From: Apodemus sylvaticus
Lineage: Eukaryota > Chordata > Mammalia > Rodentia > Muridae
Reading direction: 5' to 3'
DNA length: 64,000 nt
NCBI RefSeq assembly: GCF_947179515.1
Contig: NC_067473.1
Location: 84,722,013 to 84,786,012, forward strand
Shown: in pieces, positions 10,963-22,109 of the stretch
Position numbering within the stretch: position 1 is the stretch's first letter
Layout: each line of letters begins with the position of its first letter
Program-made: the position numbers and the translations under genes
Notes under the pieces: model-generated
The model's database searches: none
Told to the model about the DNA's origin: nothing
The model's input: the letters and a program-made list of their open reading frames with translations, nothing else

Positions 10963-12265
10963 CGTGACAGCAGTGCCTGCTTCATGTACAGTGCTGAGTT
11001 ATTTGCCCTCCTTTTGGAATCTTTTCTGTGGTATGTTCACATACATATTTCCTAGAAGCTTAGAGGCTTATCTAAGTAAAATAAATTGGGGATGCTCCAG
11101 AGCCTTAATGGAAAAAGAAGATGGTTGATGGAGACTAGCTGTACTGAGATAGAAAGTATCAGTGTGTAGTTACACAGAAAAGCCTTCAGTAGTCATGGCT
11201 CCTCAAAGAACCCTGAAACCTCTTCATGGTATCTAGACACCAAGCTCCCACATCTTATTTGTGACACACCTTCCTTTGGTTGTTAATCAACAAACAAAGG
11301 AATCCTGCCAAGTCATATTTTAATTCCTTCTTCTCTGAAAAAATGGATTTCTGTATTGAGATCTATTTTTCATAGATCTGATATCTAATTACATTCCACC
11401 CAAGGCACAATCATGCATTCTGCAACTGAATGTTACTCCGTCACATACAACCTGTATGATTGCTGAATAAGAGGCAGACTGAGAGCTACTATTTTCCATG
11501 CATAAAACAAGCCACCTGCCACATGCTGAAGGGTCTGAATGAAGTCACCTGTGTTCTGCCTTTGTCTCCATCAGTTGGGATACAGTTACATACATGGAGA
11601 TGTCACTCAAAATATTGCAGCTATTAGGTGTTGTCTGAGGTTCAGTTGTTGGCTGTTCCATTTTATTTCTGTGCTAAACCAGTGCAAGAAAGTCATTTGG
11701 AGACTGTTATGTGCTGGGTGGGAAGGGTGGCCTGGGGAAATTACCCACCTTGTGAGTGAGTGCTACAGACAGGAGCAATATAGAAAGGGCACTGTGCATC
11801 CCAGACCATTGCAAGGTCAAGTTCAGAAAGTCAGCAGTGGGCGGTTGCAGTTGGAAGCTGCACGTGAACATCAAGAATAGATCAAGCACGCTCACCGTTC
11901 TGAAAGAAGCATAAGAGGCCTTTGTTAATGAGACAGGAAAATCATAGCCTGAAAATGCTGACAGTGACATTTCAAAAGGCTCAATCCCTTAGTAATAGCA
12001 AGAACGCTCAAACTTTCAAAAAGAAGAAAATGATCAAATGCCTGTTCTCTCTGAGAACTTTATCGCGCGAGGTTACTTCGGTTCACATTTCCTAAATGGA
12101 GAACTTCAGAGGGAGCACAAGGCTCCTCTTGTGAAGCACCTTGCTGGGAATTTGTGGCTGTGACAACTGTCATTTGACTGATGGCTCAGCCCATCCCCCT
12201 TCTGGCAATTAGAGATACAAAAAGGAACTCCTTTTTGTAGGTTTAGTTATCTAAACCAGAGTTCA

Positions 12266-12332
12266 CTTATAAAATGCCAACAGGGACAGAGCCAACCAGC
12301 CTTCTAACTCCTCCCCCATTTCAGTATAAAGG
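12266..12332 (+). promoter_or_regulatory. TATA-like, C-rich promoter-like patch (tentative)
   Basis: A TTATAAAAT box near 12266-12274 is followed by CTCCTCCCCC and then AGTATAAAGG near 12323-12332. The pair of TATA-like boxes with a C-rich element between them sits in otherwise unique sequence. No initiator, open frame or splice site downstream makes this convincing. Confidence 0.2.
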
Positions 12333-13767
12333 AAGCCTGGAGAACTGTGCCAACACTTAAGAGACACTGAAAGGGGAACAGAATTCCAGGCATGTGCCTG
12401 ATTAGGAACCTTGCAGGTCCTTTACTATCATCAGCACCACACGGAGCATGCCTCCTCTCTCCACTCTGCCTTTCTTGACCTACCACATTGGTGCTTTCCG
12501 GTCCCTCTTCATCTGTCCTGCAACCTCTGGAAACCTTACTGACTACCGTCTTTGCCCCAAGACATTCCAGTTTATTCACCCACCTTTCTCCTTGACCTCA
12601 CCTCCTCCTTCTAAAATCTGAGTCATAAAATGTCTGTCAGTTTGACATAGGGGAATTCAAATGAAAAAAAAATAGCACCAATGTGATCTTCCCACGTTAT
12701 AAACATGAACTCCCTGAACCCAACTGCCACCGAGGAAGCTCTGGTCCCCATTTTTGACTCTCTGAAAGAAAATTTTATAAGGAACCCCATGGCTGACTGG
12801 GAGGACTTGTCTTTGTGGTACTTGAGGCAGAGTCACTATTGCTTCCATCCTTGTTTATTGAGAAGGGATGAGGAAAAGACCCCCTCTCCAACCTATTCTC
12901 TTACCTAAGCAAGATCTTTTTGGGGGTGGGGGGTTGGTGTTCAGGGTGTCAGGGAACAAAGAACACAGCATGTGTACTACAATTTCTTGAATAGACAAGT
13001 TATTATAGAATTGGGAAAGGAGGCAGATTTTGAAACAGCAATTTAAAACTATCAACTACTAGCCTTTCAGAAGGCAATCCTCAAACTGCTTGTCCCTTCT
13101 TGGTTAAAACAAGGAAAATTTTGGACTCTAAGGTAACCTCAAAGCTAAAAGGGAAACAGAGGAAAGTAAATACAATTAGCCCAGGCCTCTTTGCTCAAAG
13201 AAAAGATAAAAGATAAACACATGGTGACAGATTTGGTCAGCGTTTTCCATTCCTAGACACCCAGCTTTAGGTTTGGGCCACATAGGACAGGCTTTAACTG
13301 GGTGCGATGTTAAAATAGTGCTAGTGTTATTAGCTTTGTCATTATCATTTAGACAGAGGAGATAACACACTCAAGACTTATGAGCTGGCCAGACAGCCAT
13401 TTCACCCCTACCTATACATGTCATGACAAAGACTTGGGATGATTAGCTCTCTGTTTTTTCCCAGCTCAACTTCCATGTCTTGTAAGGTATACATTTCTTC
13501 CCTGGAACTCTGGTTTCACTGGAAGTGTTCAGCCTTTCTTCGTCTAGTATCTTTTTGGTTTTCTTCGAGAACTCAAACCTGTTCTTCATTCAGTCCCTTC
13601 AATGGTGGTGACTCTCCAGTTTTCTAGGGACAGAACAATTTGTCACTAAGAGAACACAATCTCAGATTTACAGAGGGCTCAAGAGTGTGCTGGAAAGGAT
13701 CCTAAATGAACTTGGATCACATAGTGAATGTGACAGAAAGGTGACCATTTGAAGACAAAACCTCCTT

Positions 13768-13802
13768 TTTTATTTTTATTTATTTATTTATCTATTTATT
13801 TG
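13768..13802. repeat. (TTTA)n microsatellite
   Basis: Short run of TTTA units with one TCTA interruption. Confidence 0.85.
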
Positions 13803-13961
13803 CTTAAACTTAAATTTGAATGTGAACATAAAGGGTGTAGGCTTTGTTTAAGAGTCAGATCTTTTAAAATCCAAATAAAATAGAATAAAAAAGAGAAAAA
13901 ATATTCTAAATGATTTATTTTTTGTTATTTTGCTTTTTACTTTTTTCTCTTTCAAGAATAG

Positions 13962-14100
13962 TTTTTTTTTTTGTGTGTGTGTGTGTGTGTAGCCCTGGAA
14001 TTCCCTCTGCAGAACAGGGAGGCCTCGAACTTAGAGATCTGCCAACCTGTCTGCCTTCTGAATACTGGGATTAAAGGCCTGTGCCACCACTGCCTGGCTT
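13962..14100 (-). repeat. B1 SINE, antisense, with internal TG run
   Basis: Reverse complement of B1: GTAGCCCTGGAATTCCCTCT, GGCCTCGAACTTAGAGATCT and GGGATTAAAGGCCTGTGCCA are in the expected order, with the 7SL-like head at the right. A (TG)n run at 13973-13990 replaces part of the B1 3' portion, next to the T-run that represents the tail. Confidence 0.9.
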
Positions 14101-14624
14101 ATAAATGATTTTAAAACATCCAGGATAATACATTAGAAATCAGGAAAGAGTATATATGTAAACATTTTTTGGTTCAATTACTGAATATAATTCTACAAGC
14201 ATGGATAAAGTGATATTTCAAGCAGTGAAAATATATTCAAAGACTGGCTGCAAAGGAGGATGACATGCACACATCTCAGATATAATGTTCTATGTGAATA
14301 GGGATGTGCTATTCTTAAAATGTGTCATGATATTATGGAACAAAACTAGGGCTGGGAGTGGGCAGCATCTCTGCTTTTAGGCAAAGCCTTTTACCGTTAG
14401 TAAGATGAGTTGCTGGAGCATGCATCCTCTCCTTATCCCCTCTGTCTTAGAGTTACTTCATCAAAGCTGATAGTAAGAACATCATAAAAGCATAATTAGC
14501 CTAAAGTTTGAACATTTGTTCTTCCCATTTATGTATGGTCAAAACATTTCTTATTCCATTTTTTAAAGATTAGCAGAATTTTTCTCTGGTGGAGTTCTTA
14601 CACTGTGGGCATTGCAGGTACCCA
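14101..14624. other. Unique sequence, nothing recognised
   Basis: No feature recognised between the B1 and the MIR copies. Confidence 0.5.
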
Positions 14625-14815
14625 GATCCAGAATAAAATTCAAATCTCTCATTCACTGGTATTGTAGCTATGAACACAGGACTGTGTTTCTTTGAGCCTG
14701 TTTCCTCATCAGGAAAATACTTACTGTACTGCGTTGAGAGGAATAAAGTTACATCAACTATATAAAACATCTAGCATATTACTTAACACACACTAAATGA
14801 TATAAATTTTATGCT
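14625..14815 (+). repeat. MIR SINE
   Basis: Order of landmarks fits MIR in sense: ATTCAAATCTCTCATTCACT, a CTTTGAGCCTGTTTCCTCAT core, then a degenerate AAAATACTTACTG and an ACACACTAAATGAT-like 3' end matching 'cacatagtaaatgctcaataaa'. Ancient and diverged. Confidence 0.6.
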
Positions 14816-14904
14816 GTATCTTTAATGTACAAAATGAAGAGACCATCAACAGGACCTTTGGTTGAATGACCTTGGGACTTGGGGCTGGGTTTGTTGCCTT
14901 CAAT

Positions 14905-15080
14905 CTCCTCTATTTTTGAATTATGTAACTTTGGGCAGTTTATTTATGCTCAGTGGCTCACTTGTTCATTTGGAGAATGTAGATCATGATAACAATATTT
15001 ATCAAATTGGGTTGTTGTGATGTATAAATGATCAACCTTAGAACAGTGTCCACTTGAGTGAAGATACAATTAAATAAAAT
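14905..15080 (+). repeat. MIR SINE
   Basis: The core TATGTAACTTTGGGCAGTTT corresponds to the MIR 'tgtgaccttgggcaagtta' segment. It is followed by the conserved GGGTTGTTGTGATGTATAAA and by TTAGAACAGTGTCCACTTGA. A second MIR on the same strand lies 90 bp to the left. Confidence 0.75.
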
Positions 15081-15084
15081 GATC

Positions 15085-15955
15085 ATATGTATCTTAAATA
15101 AAGAATATATTTGAATATTTTTGTAATCACATGTATTTATTCAAAGGCAGCTTTGCTGACATCCTTTCTGATAAGAGCCTCTTAGAGCATACTGTGAGCC
15201 TTTAGAAACCACTTCCTTTATCTAGTCACAGGGAATTGGCTCTAAGCTCCTCACTGCCAAATTCTATCTCTGGCGAGTATGTATGCTTTTTAGAATGACA
15301 TTAGAAACCATGAGATAAAATTAGCTGTCCTGTGTTACCAAAATAATAACTAAAATACTTTATGTGATGATTTTTAGTTTTGTGACAGGTCATATTTAGT
15401 CTTTGGGATCAGCCCGTTAACAAAAAGTTACAGACTAATCCTTTTGCATCTTCAGAGTCACTGCCAATTTTTCCATTTTGCAGAAATTTCCACTTGTAAA
15501 GGTAAACAGAATTCTGTGTATCACCCTTGGCTCTAACTTTATGGCTAAGCTGTTATATTATCCATGCATTTGGTGCAGTGTGGAACACTAAGGCCCAGTG
15601 TCAGCAAAATAAAAGATTTTTAAAATTTAGAAGAATTTAGGAGATGTGACTTCAACTAGATTATAATTTAAATCAACATACCACAGAGAGATTTGAGTAG
15701 CCTTGTCTATTGCTTCATCACTAACAATATCAAGAAATGAAACCACCCTGGATGCCTATGAACTGATGAGTGGATATTGAAAAGTGATGTGTGTATGTAT
15801 GCTCAGGGGTTTCATTTAGTCATTGAGAATGAATGTGTGTTATTTGTAGGAAAATACATAGAACTAGAGGCAACCTCAGTAAACAAAATAAGGAAAATTC
15901 ACAAATTAGACAAATATTGTGTATTTTCTCTTACATTCAGAGTCTTGATGCTTGT
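15085..15955. other. Unique sequence, nothing recognised
   Basis: No gene or repeat family recognised. The open frames at 15777-16063 run into the TG microsatellite and are low-complexity translations. Confidence 0.5.
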
Positions 15956-16013
15956 GTATTTGTGTGTGTGTGTGTGTGTGTGCACATGTGTGTGTATTTG
16001 TGTGTGTGTGTGA
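15956..16013. repeat. (TG)n microsatellite
   Basis: Imperfect TG dinucleotide run with a CACA interruption, directly beside the left end of the MaLR LTR. Confidence 0.9.
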
Positions 16014-16345
16014 GTTTGAATGATAATGGCCTCCATCAGTTCATAGCAAGGAGCACCTATTAGGAGCTGTGGCCTTCTTGGAGTAGGTGTGGGCTTGTTG
16101 GAGGATGTGTCTCACTGGGGGTAGGACTTGGGGTTTCAAATGCTTCCTGCTGCCTGTGGATCCAGGTGTAGAATTCTCAGCTACTTTGCTAGTATCATGT
16201 CTGTTTGCTTGTTTGCTACCATGTTTCCTGCCTTTATGATAATGGACTAAACCTCTGAAACATAAGCGACCCCAATTAAATCATTTCTTCTATAAGAGTT
16301 GCCATGGTCATGGTGTTTCTTCCTTACAATAAAACCCTGAGATAG
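16009..16345 (+). mobile_element. MaLR-type LTR (5' LTR)
   Basis: It begins TGAGTTTGAATGATAATGGC and ends near AATAAAACCCTGAGA. The region with AATTAAATC, AAGAGTTGCCATGGTCATGG and the ACAATAAAACCC end corresponds to the 3' part of an ERVL-MaLR LTR. A primer-binding-like site follows immediately, which supports LTR identity. Non-autonomous family with no viral coding genes. The exact subfamily (MT, ORR1 or another) is not resolved. Confidence 0.6.
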
Positions 16346-17254
16346 AAGTTGGTACCAGAGTCTGAGGTATTGCTGAAATACGCCTGGCTATGCTTTTGTT
16401 TGGAGGAATGTGAACTTTGGATTATGAAAGCAATAGACTGTTTTAAAGCAAAGCTTAATGGATCATACTAGTAGAGGCATAGTAAACAGTGGTGCTGAGG
16501 GTGATTTGAACTGAGGAAGCCTGGCTCAGGAAGTTTCAGAGGAGAAAAATATTAGTATGTGATATAGTCTCTTGTGATACTTTCTTGTAATAGTCTTGTG
16601 CCCAGATTGCAAAAACCCCAAAGAGACCACCAGGAAACAAAACTCTGATGCACAAGAGTCTTTATTCAAGGTCAAGCTTGGGCCAAGAACCTTCCTGATG
16701 TAGGATAGGAGAGTGACCCTCAGGTCTAGGTGAAGGGGAATTAAGAAGGGTAAAAACCCTGCAAGTGAGGGTTTACAAGCCTTGACATTACATCAAAGGG
16801 AAAAGGAATGTTGGTCTTCAAGCTAATTGGTTTACAGCACCTGGTTACACCACTAGGGAGCCTACTTCAAAAAGGAGCATCTTGACCTGGGAAAGTCTTA
16901 ATTTTCTTAGCCTATTCTATTGTTATCAGCTAGCTGAAGCTGTTGTGTCTAATTGGCTACTGCCAGGGACATATCGTGATTTTTCTCAGATCTCAAGGGT
17001 GGGAGCCATGCCTCTCTAAGGGAAAAATAACTTAGAATGGACTCTTAAGAGCAAAGTGGAGTTTATTCTACTACCTCAGTCAGTTACGCTGGTGAAGAAT
17101 GTGGCCTTGCCCAGAATATCTGCCTGAAGCTAAATCAAAAAATTATAGATTAACAGCTTTGACAGAGGAAACTTCTATACAGCCCAGTATTGACAGAGTT
17201 GCTTGGTTACTAGGCTTTATAACCTTAATAACCTCCACTTATAGCCTTAATAAC
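16346..17254 (+). mobile_element. MaLR internal region, interrupted
   Basis: TTGGTACCAG at 16349-16358 follows the LTR end and resembles the primer-binding site of ERVL/MaLR elements. The sequence after it (GCTGAAATACGCCTGGCTAT onward) recurs, diverged, behind the second MaLR LTR near 56.4 kb. It is split by an unrelated LTR-like block at about 16597-17085 and resumes with ATGTGGCCTTGCCCAGAATA. It contains no intact reading frame. Confidence 0.6.
16597..17085 (-). mobile_element. Probable ERV LTR nested in the MaLR unit
   Basis: It interrupts the MaLR internal sequence: the text before and after it is collinear with the undisrupted copy near 56.6-56.8 kb. On the minus strand it carries AATAAA (complement at 16661-16666), followed by a CT/GT-rich end, like the R-U5 of a class I LTR. 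The left plus-strand edge is TGTGCCCAG. The right edge is not sharply defined, and no target-site duplication was identified. Confidence 0.45.
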
Positions 17255-17525
17255 CTCCAACTGGCCTTATTGGAGGAAGTTTGTCATTGGGGGTGTGGGT
17301 TTTTTGATTTTAAATCCTCAAACCAGGCCCAGTATCACTCTCTCTTCCTGTGGATCTAGTTGTAGTTCTCTCAGACACTTATCCAGTACTACATGCTTGT
17401 TGTCATGCTTCACATCATGAGGATAATGTACTAATCCTTTGAACACATAAGGCAGAACCAATTAAATGTTTTGCTTCATAAGAGTTGCCATGGTCATGGG
17501 GTCACTTCACATATATAAAAACCTA
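17255..17525 (+). mobile_element. MaLR-type LTR (3' LTR, 5' part missing)
   Basis: A second copy of the LTR seen at 16009-16345. It starts inside the element at GGCCTTATTGGAGGAAGTTT and ends at GGTCATGGGGTCACTTCACA. Having an LTR copy on both sides of the internal region indicates a provirus-like unit rather than a solo LTR. About 110 bp of the 5' part is absent. Confidence 0.6.
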
Positions 17526-17531
17526 AGGCAA

Positions 17532-17536
17532 TGTGG

Positions 17537-17571
<35 letters not shown>

Positions 17572-17591
17572 TGTGTATGTAGAAAGGAACA

Positions 17592-17637
<46 letters not shown>
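17532..17637. repeat. Compound (TG)n(AT)n microsatellite
   Basis: A TG run at about 17537-17578 and an AT run at about 17593-17637, separated by a short unique stretch. Both may be unstable. Open frames across them in either strand are repeat translations. Confidence 0.95.
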
Positions 17638-17640
<3 letters not shown>

Positions 17641-18084
17641 CTTTGAGTATGACATCCAGTGGAAAAAAGAAAGAAAGGGGAACAATAAATACCAAATAGA
17701 AGAAAAGTACAATTTTTTTATCTGAAATAAAAATAATAAAAAATATGAATTAAATAGTGCCAACATTTGGTGATATAACACATTCTAGTATATTCATTTC
17801 TAGTTGCATGTGATGTTGACATAATTCAAAGTAGTTTCCATTTAGCAAAAATACATGGTGAGACTGCATTTCTTACATTACCAAGTTCTTGAAAACTAGC
17901 ACATTATACTGTCAGGGAACAGACTTTATTTTATGATAATAAATGTGTGAAAGTATACTTACTAGGATCTGTTTCTATTTTGCTTACAAGGAGGAAGAGG
18001 ACCAGCCATGACTCCCTGGTTAAAAGAACAATTTTAACAGTAAAATTCTGACAAATACATTGACACCCAGGTCATGTAAGGCAC
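17638..18084. other. Unique AT-rich sequence, nothing recognised
   Basis: No gene or repeat family recognised. Confidence 0.5.
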
Positions 18085-18489
18085 TATGCTAGCTAGTTCT
18101 ATGTTAACCTGACACAAACTAGAGTCATCTGAGAGTAGGAAACATGAATTGAGAAAATGCTTCCATAAGATCAGCCACATGTACCAAATCTGTAGAGCAT
18201 TTTCTTAATTAGTTATCAATGTAGGAAAATTTAGCCCCCTGTTGGGAACACCATGGGGTAGGGTTTCTTAGCTCTAGCAGAAAGCAGGTTGAGCAAGTCA
18301 TGAAGAATAATTCCATAGGCACTCTACAGCCTCTGCATCAGCCCTGGCCTCCACAACTGATTGAATTCCTTCCATGGCTTCCCCTAGTAGATCATGATTT
18401 GGGATATATAAGCCAAATAAGCTATATTTTCCCTAAGTTGCTTTTGGTCATAGTATTTCATCACAATAATAGAAACTGTAACTAAGACA
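18085..18489 (+). repeat. Rodent LTR-like repeat (MaLR/RMER type, name uncertain)
   Basis: Starts GCTAGCTAGTTCTATGTTAA, near the family start 'ctggctagttttatgtcaac', and ends GAAACTGTAACTAAGACA. It includes the expected GCATTTTCTTAATTAG block and the AAGCCAAATAAGC polyadenylation-type region. Same family and orientation as the copy at 6.1 kb. Confidence 0.6.
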
Positions 18490-19009
18490 AGCATCTTACT
18501 CAATAATAGCTTCTACACCAAACAGGAAAGTAGGCTCTAGAATCTCTCTGGGAGGGCAAATGAAGGCAATTTCCAGAAATTGATGCCTTTGTCATTAGAA
18601 TGTTATCCAAGTTTCCTGTTGTATCTCCAAAGACAAATGGTTCCTCTTTTAGGGAGTTCTTATTGAAAGGAAAATTGCTTTGAAATACTTATTGTGAGCC
18701 ATTTTTAGACTCTTTTGCAAGTAAGTGAGTGCATGAGTGTGTGTGTGTGTGCATGAATGTGTATATGCACATGCCAGAGCATGCTTGTGGAAGTCAAAAT
18801 TTAATACGAAAAGGCAATTCCTTCCTTCTACTATGTGCATTTTGAGTGTCACACTCAAGTTACCAGGCTTGTCAGCAGATATTCTTCTTTATTTTTTTTT
18901 TTACATTGCTTTATTGTTCTACAAATCCCAAATTATCTTAACATTGTTCAAACCATCAGATTCAGAAACAAGCTTTATGTCCTTTTTGATAAATATAAAC
19001 CATAACTGG
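18490..19009. other. Mostly unique sequence with a short TG patch
   Basis: A short (TG)n patch at about 18735-18752 and a T-run at 18891-18902. The 145-codon open frame from 18737 starts inside the TG patch and runs into the L1-like block. It shows no protein family. Confidence 0.5.
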
Positions 19010-19650
19010 CAATCATTAGCCAGCTGCGGGCAGCATATGAATAAGGAAGTTAAAGGGCCACTACATGAAATGGAACCCATCCCTGACACTACTGTTATCG
19101 AGGCTCAAAATCAGAAGCTATACAAGTCATGGGCCCATGGGAAAGCCTACTATTATTCTACTAAGGGAGTGTAGCAATATAATGTCTTCTAAGGGTATAT
19201 TGGTATACCCATATGTCAGAGTATCACTCAACCCTCATCAGAGAAATTTCTTATTTGCAGCAGATGTGGAATTCAGACACCACAGAACAATATGCAGACA
19301 GTGAGAGGCCTTGGAGCACTCAGCCCTAAAAGGACCATCTTTATTAAAGCCCTAACCTCAAGACTCAGAGTCTATGAAAAAAAAGTAATAAAATAAAAAT
19401 AAAGGCAGAAAGATTGTAAGATCCACAGGAAGCAGACAACTTCAAGGAAACCAAAGTTTCAGATACCATGGCAGCATACAAAGACCTGTACAAGTTCAAG
19501 ACAGACAACATGGAGAAGGGAAAGTAGACAAGACGTCCCACCCATAACCACAAATCTACTTGTAGTTAATACTTGTTGGAAGAGGGACATGAGTTTTCTT
19601 CTGTGGAGTGTCACTGGGTATATTCAACCTCTCTCTATGGTGTTCCCACA
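19010..19650 (+). mobile_element. Lx-like L1 3' region
   Basis: It resembles the 3' end of old rodent Lx-type L1s: TGACACTACTGTTATCGAGG, TATTGGTATACCCATATGTC, GTGAGAGGCCTTGGAGCACT and GTGTCACTGGGTATATTCAA come in the expected order. No coding sequence is recognisable. The assignment rests on remembered consensus landmarks. Confidence 0.55.
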
Positions 19651-20009
19651 TAGTGACCTCTTTAATCCACCAAGTTCCATCACCAAATACAACCCATTCA
19701 GCTTTAAACTCATTGATGAGTCAATTCACTAGTGAACTAGTGCCCCCACCAGCCAACCACTTCTTAGTAACACCTTTAGTTGGAACCAAACTTTCTAAAG
19801 GTTTTATTGGGAACATTTCATATACTAATTATAATACCCTTAATGTTTATATAATAAACTCCAAAGGTATTTAATTTTGCTTTCTAAAATAATTTAATTA
19901 AGACTATTATCCAGGAAATCCTTCACCCCTTCCTTTTTACTTCTCTCAATGAAATTCTTCAATGATGCTCCATTAAAGAAAACTGAATTAAGAAACTACA
20001 GTAATATAA
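19651..20009. other. Unassigned sequence left of the L1 5' UTR
   Basis: No feature recognised. It may include more Lx-like 3' sequence or the target site of the L1 that starts near 20010. Confidence 0.4.
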
Positions 20010-20835
20010 CAGAGGAGGCAGCAGCAAGAGGCGGTGGTGGCAGCATTGCGTCAGTCGGAGAGGGCTGCCACCAGCGGAACCAAGGTGACAGGGACTAGGC
20101 AGGCCCTGTGCCAGCCAGCCAGGCTGCATGCGGCAGAGTTGCAGCGCTTTTTACTACACTGAAGCCCCATTAGACCTCTGCCTCCTGCCAGCCAGTTATG
20201 AAAGGCACACAGCCATCTTGGTTACTGGATGCCAGAGAAATCTAACAGACAAAGCCAGCTAGCAGACATAGCCCAAGGCTAACATCACTTGGGTCTAAGC
20301 CTGGTAGGCTTTTGCCTGCACCCAGGCCCTGGGCAGCTCAGTGGGCCATCTGTGTGCCAATCCGGCCAGGGGGTCTTTTGCTCTGCAGACTGCCCAGCAC
20401 TTGCAGGGACGCACCTTGCCATGTTGGCTTTCTGACAGAACCAGTTAGCAGACATAGCTCCAGGCAAACATTGCTCAGGCCTAATCCTGTCAGGCTTTTA
20501 CCTGGACTCAGGGCCTGGGCTGCTTGGTGGGCCTTTGGGCACCAACCTGGTTGGGGGATATTTTGACCTGCAGAGGGATCAGCACTCAGAAAAGGTCTCA
20601 GCAGCATCTACCATCATCACCCCCTGAGGGAGCAAATGGGCAGCATCAGATTCACAGAGACAACTTGGAACAGGTCACACTAGGGCTCCAAGGGAACCCA
20701 AGAGGAGGGCAGCACATCAGCAATCTGTGCCAGGGGAAACCCAGTCATCCAGAGGTGCTAGAATAGCCTTACAGGATCGCAGGAGGTTCAAACACCAGTC
20801 AGTGACAACAAGACCAACTAATGCCAGAGATAAAG
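20010..20835 (+). promoter_or_regulatory. L1 5' UTR with two degenerate monomers
   Basis: Relatively GC-rich leader in front of ORF1. Two similar units are visible: AGCAGACATAG at 20261 and again at 20447 mark a period of 186 bp, and each is followed by related text including CAGGCTTTT, CCTGGGC, TGGGCC and GGGGG. Tandem monomers are the promoter units of mouse L1s. Spacing and content look closest to the F type. A non-monomeric segment of about 240 bp links the second unit to ORF1. Both units carry many differences from each other, so promoter activity today is doubtful. Confidence 0.7.
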
Positions 20836-22047
20836 ATGGCAAAAGTCAAACATAGGAACATTACTAACAGAAATCTAGGCAATATGGCAGCATCTGAACC
20901 CAAATCTCGAACAGCAGCAAGTCCTGGGTACCCCAACACATCAGAAAAACAAGATTTGGATTTAAAATCACTGGTCATGATGCTGCTAGAGGAACACAAA
21001 AAGGACACAAATAAATCTCTTCAAGAAATACAGGGGAACATGAATAAGTTAGAAGCCCTTACAATGGAAAAACAAAAATCACTTAAAGAAATTCAGGAGA
21101 ATATGGGTCAACAGATAGAAGCCAATAAAAAGGAAATGCAAAAATCACTTAAAGAAATGCAGGAGAAATTGAGTCAACAGGCAGAAGTCATGAAAGAGGA
21201 AACACAAAAATCTCTTAAAGAATTAAAGTAAAACACAAACAAACAAATGAAGGAACCATCCTGGATCTAAAAACAGAAGTAGAAAAACTAAGAAATCACA
21301 AAGGGAAATAACTTTGGAGATAGACAACCTTGGGAAGAAATCAGGGGACATAGATGCAAATATCAACAACAGAATACAAGAGATGGAATAAAGAATCTCA
21401 GATGTAGAAGATACCATACAAACCATTGACTCAACAGTCAAAGAAAATAAAAAATGCAAAAAGCTTGAAACCCAAAACATCCAGGAAATCCAGGACACAA
21501 TGGAGAAGACCAAACCTAAGGATTTAGTATAGATGAGCATGAAGATCTACAACTGAAAGGGCCAGCAAATATCTTAAATAAAATTATGGAAGAAAACTTC
21601 CCTAACCTACAGAGAGAGATGCCCATGAATATACAAGAAGCCTACAAAACTCCAAACAGACTAGACCAGAGCAGAAATACCTCCCGTCACATAATAATCA
21701 AAACCCCAAATATACTAAACAAAGAAAGAATATTAAAGGCAGTAAGAGAAAAAGGCAAAGTAACATATAAAGGAAGACCTATCAGAATTACACTAGACTT
21801 CTCACCAGAGACCATAAAAGCTAGAAGAGCCTGGGTAGATCTCATGCAGACTCTAAGAGAACAAAAATGTCAGCCAAGACTACTATACCCAGCAAAACTC
21901 TCAATCAGCATAGATGGAGAAACAAAGATATTCCATGACAAAACCAAATTTATACAATATCTTTCCACAAACCCAACACTACAAAGAATAACTGGAGGAA
22001 AACTCCAATACAAGGAGGGAAACTACACCATGGAAAAAGCAAGATAG
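20836..22047 (+). pseudogene. L1 ORF1 (RNA-binding protein), broken
   Basis: ORF1 of L1 encodes a trimeric nucleic-acid chaperone that coats L1 RNA. The start ATGGCAAAAGTC lies at 20836. The N-terminal third is followed by a Lys/Glu/Gln-rich coiled-coil segment made of 63-66-bp repeats (SLKEIQENM- and SLKEMQEKL-type units at about 21013, 21076, 21142 and 21208). A TAA at 21229-21231 ends the first open part. Frame changes and another stop (21389-21391) follow. The last 150 codons or so (21586-22047) are open and hold the conserved RRM and C-terminal domain, with RRAWVDLMQTLREQ and CQPRLLYPAKLS visible. It cannot encode a full ORF1 protein. Confidence 0.9.
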
Positions 22048-22109
22048 TAACCTTCTTTCATCAAACTCAAAAGAAGATAACCACTCAAATATAAAAATAA
22101 CATCAAAAA

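Larger units (their letters stand above)
10963..13961. other. Unique sequence, no gene confirmed
   Basis: Three kilobases without a recognised repeat, apart from a TTTA-rich patch near 13768-13802. Open frames reach 113 codons (11539-11880) and 67 codons (12705-12908), but none shows a known domain. A promoter-like patch lies near 12266-12332. Single-exon coding cannot be excluded for small species-specific genes, but the sequence gives no support for one. Confidence 0.5.

Noticed and set aside
11539..11880. 113-codon open frame in unique sequence
   Set aside because: No recognisable family, and an equally long frame lies on the other strand (11970-11707). Chance open frames of this size are expected in 64 kb.
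12705..12908. 67-codon open frame after the promoter-like patch
   Set aside because: No known motif. An overlapping reverse frame of similar size exists. Kept only as part of the promoter-like finding.
17494..17781. Open frames encoding HTHT/IYIY repeats
   Set aside because: Translations of the TG and AT microsatellites.
18737..19174. 145-codon open frame on the plus strand
   Set aside because: It starts in a TG run and ends in Lx-like L1 3' sequence. No domain, and low-complexity start.
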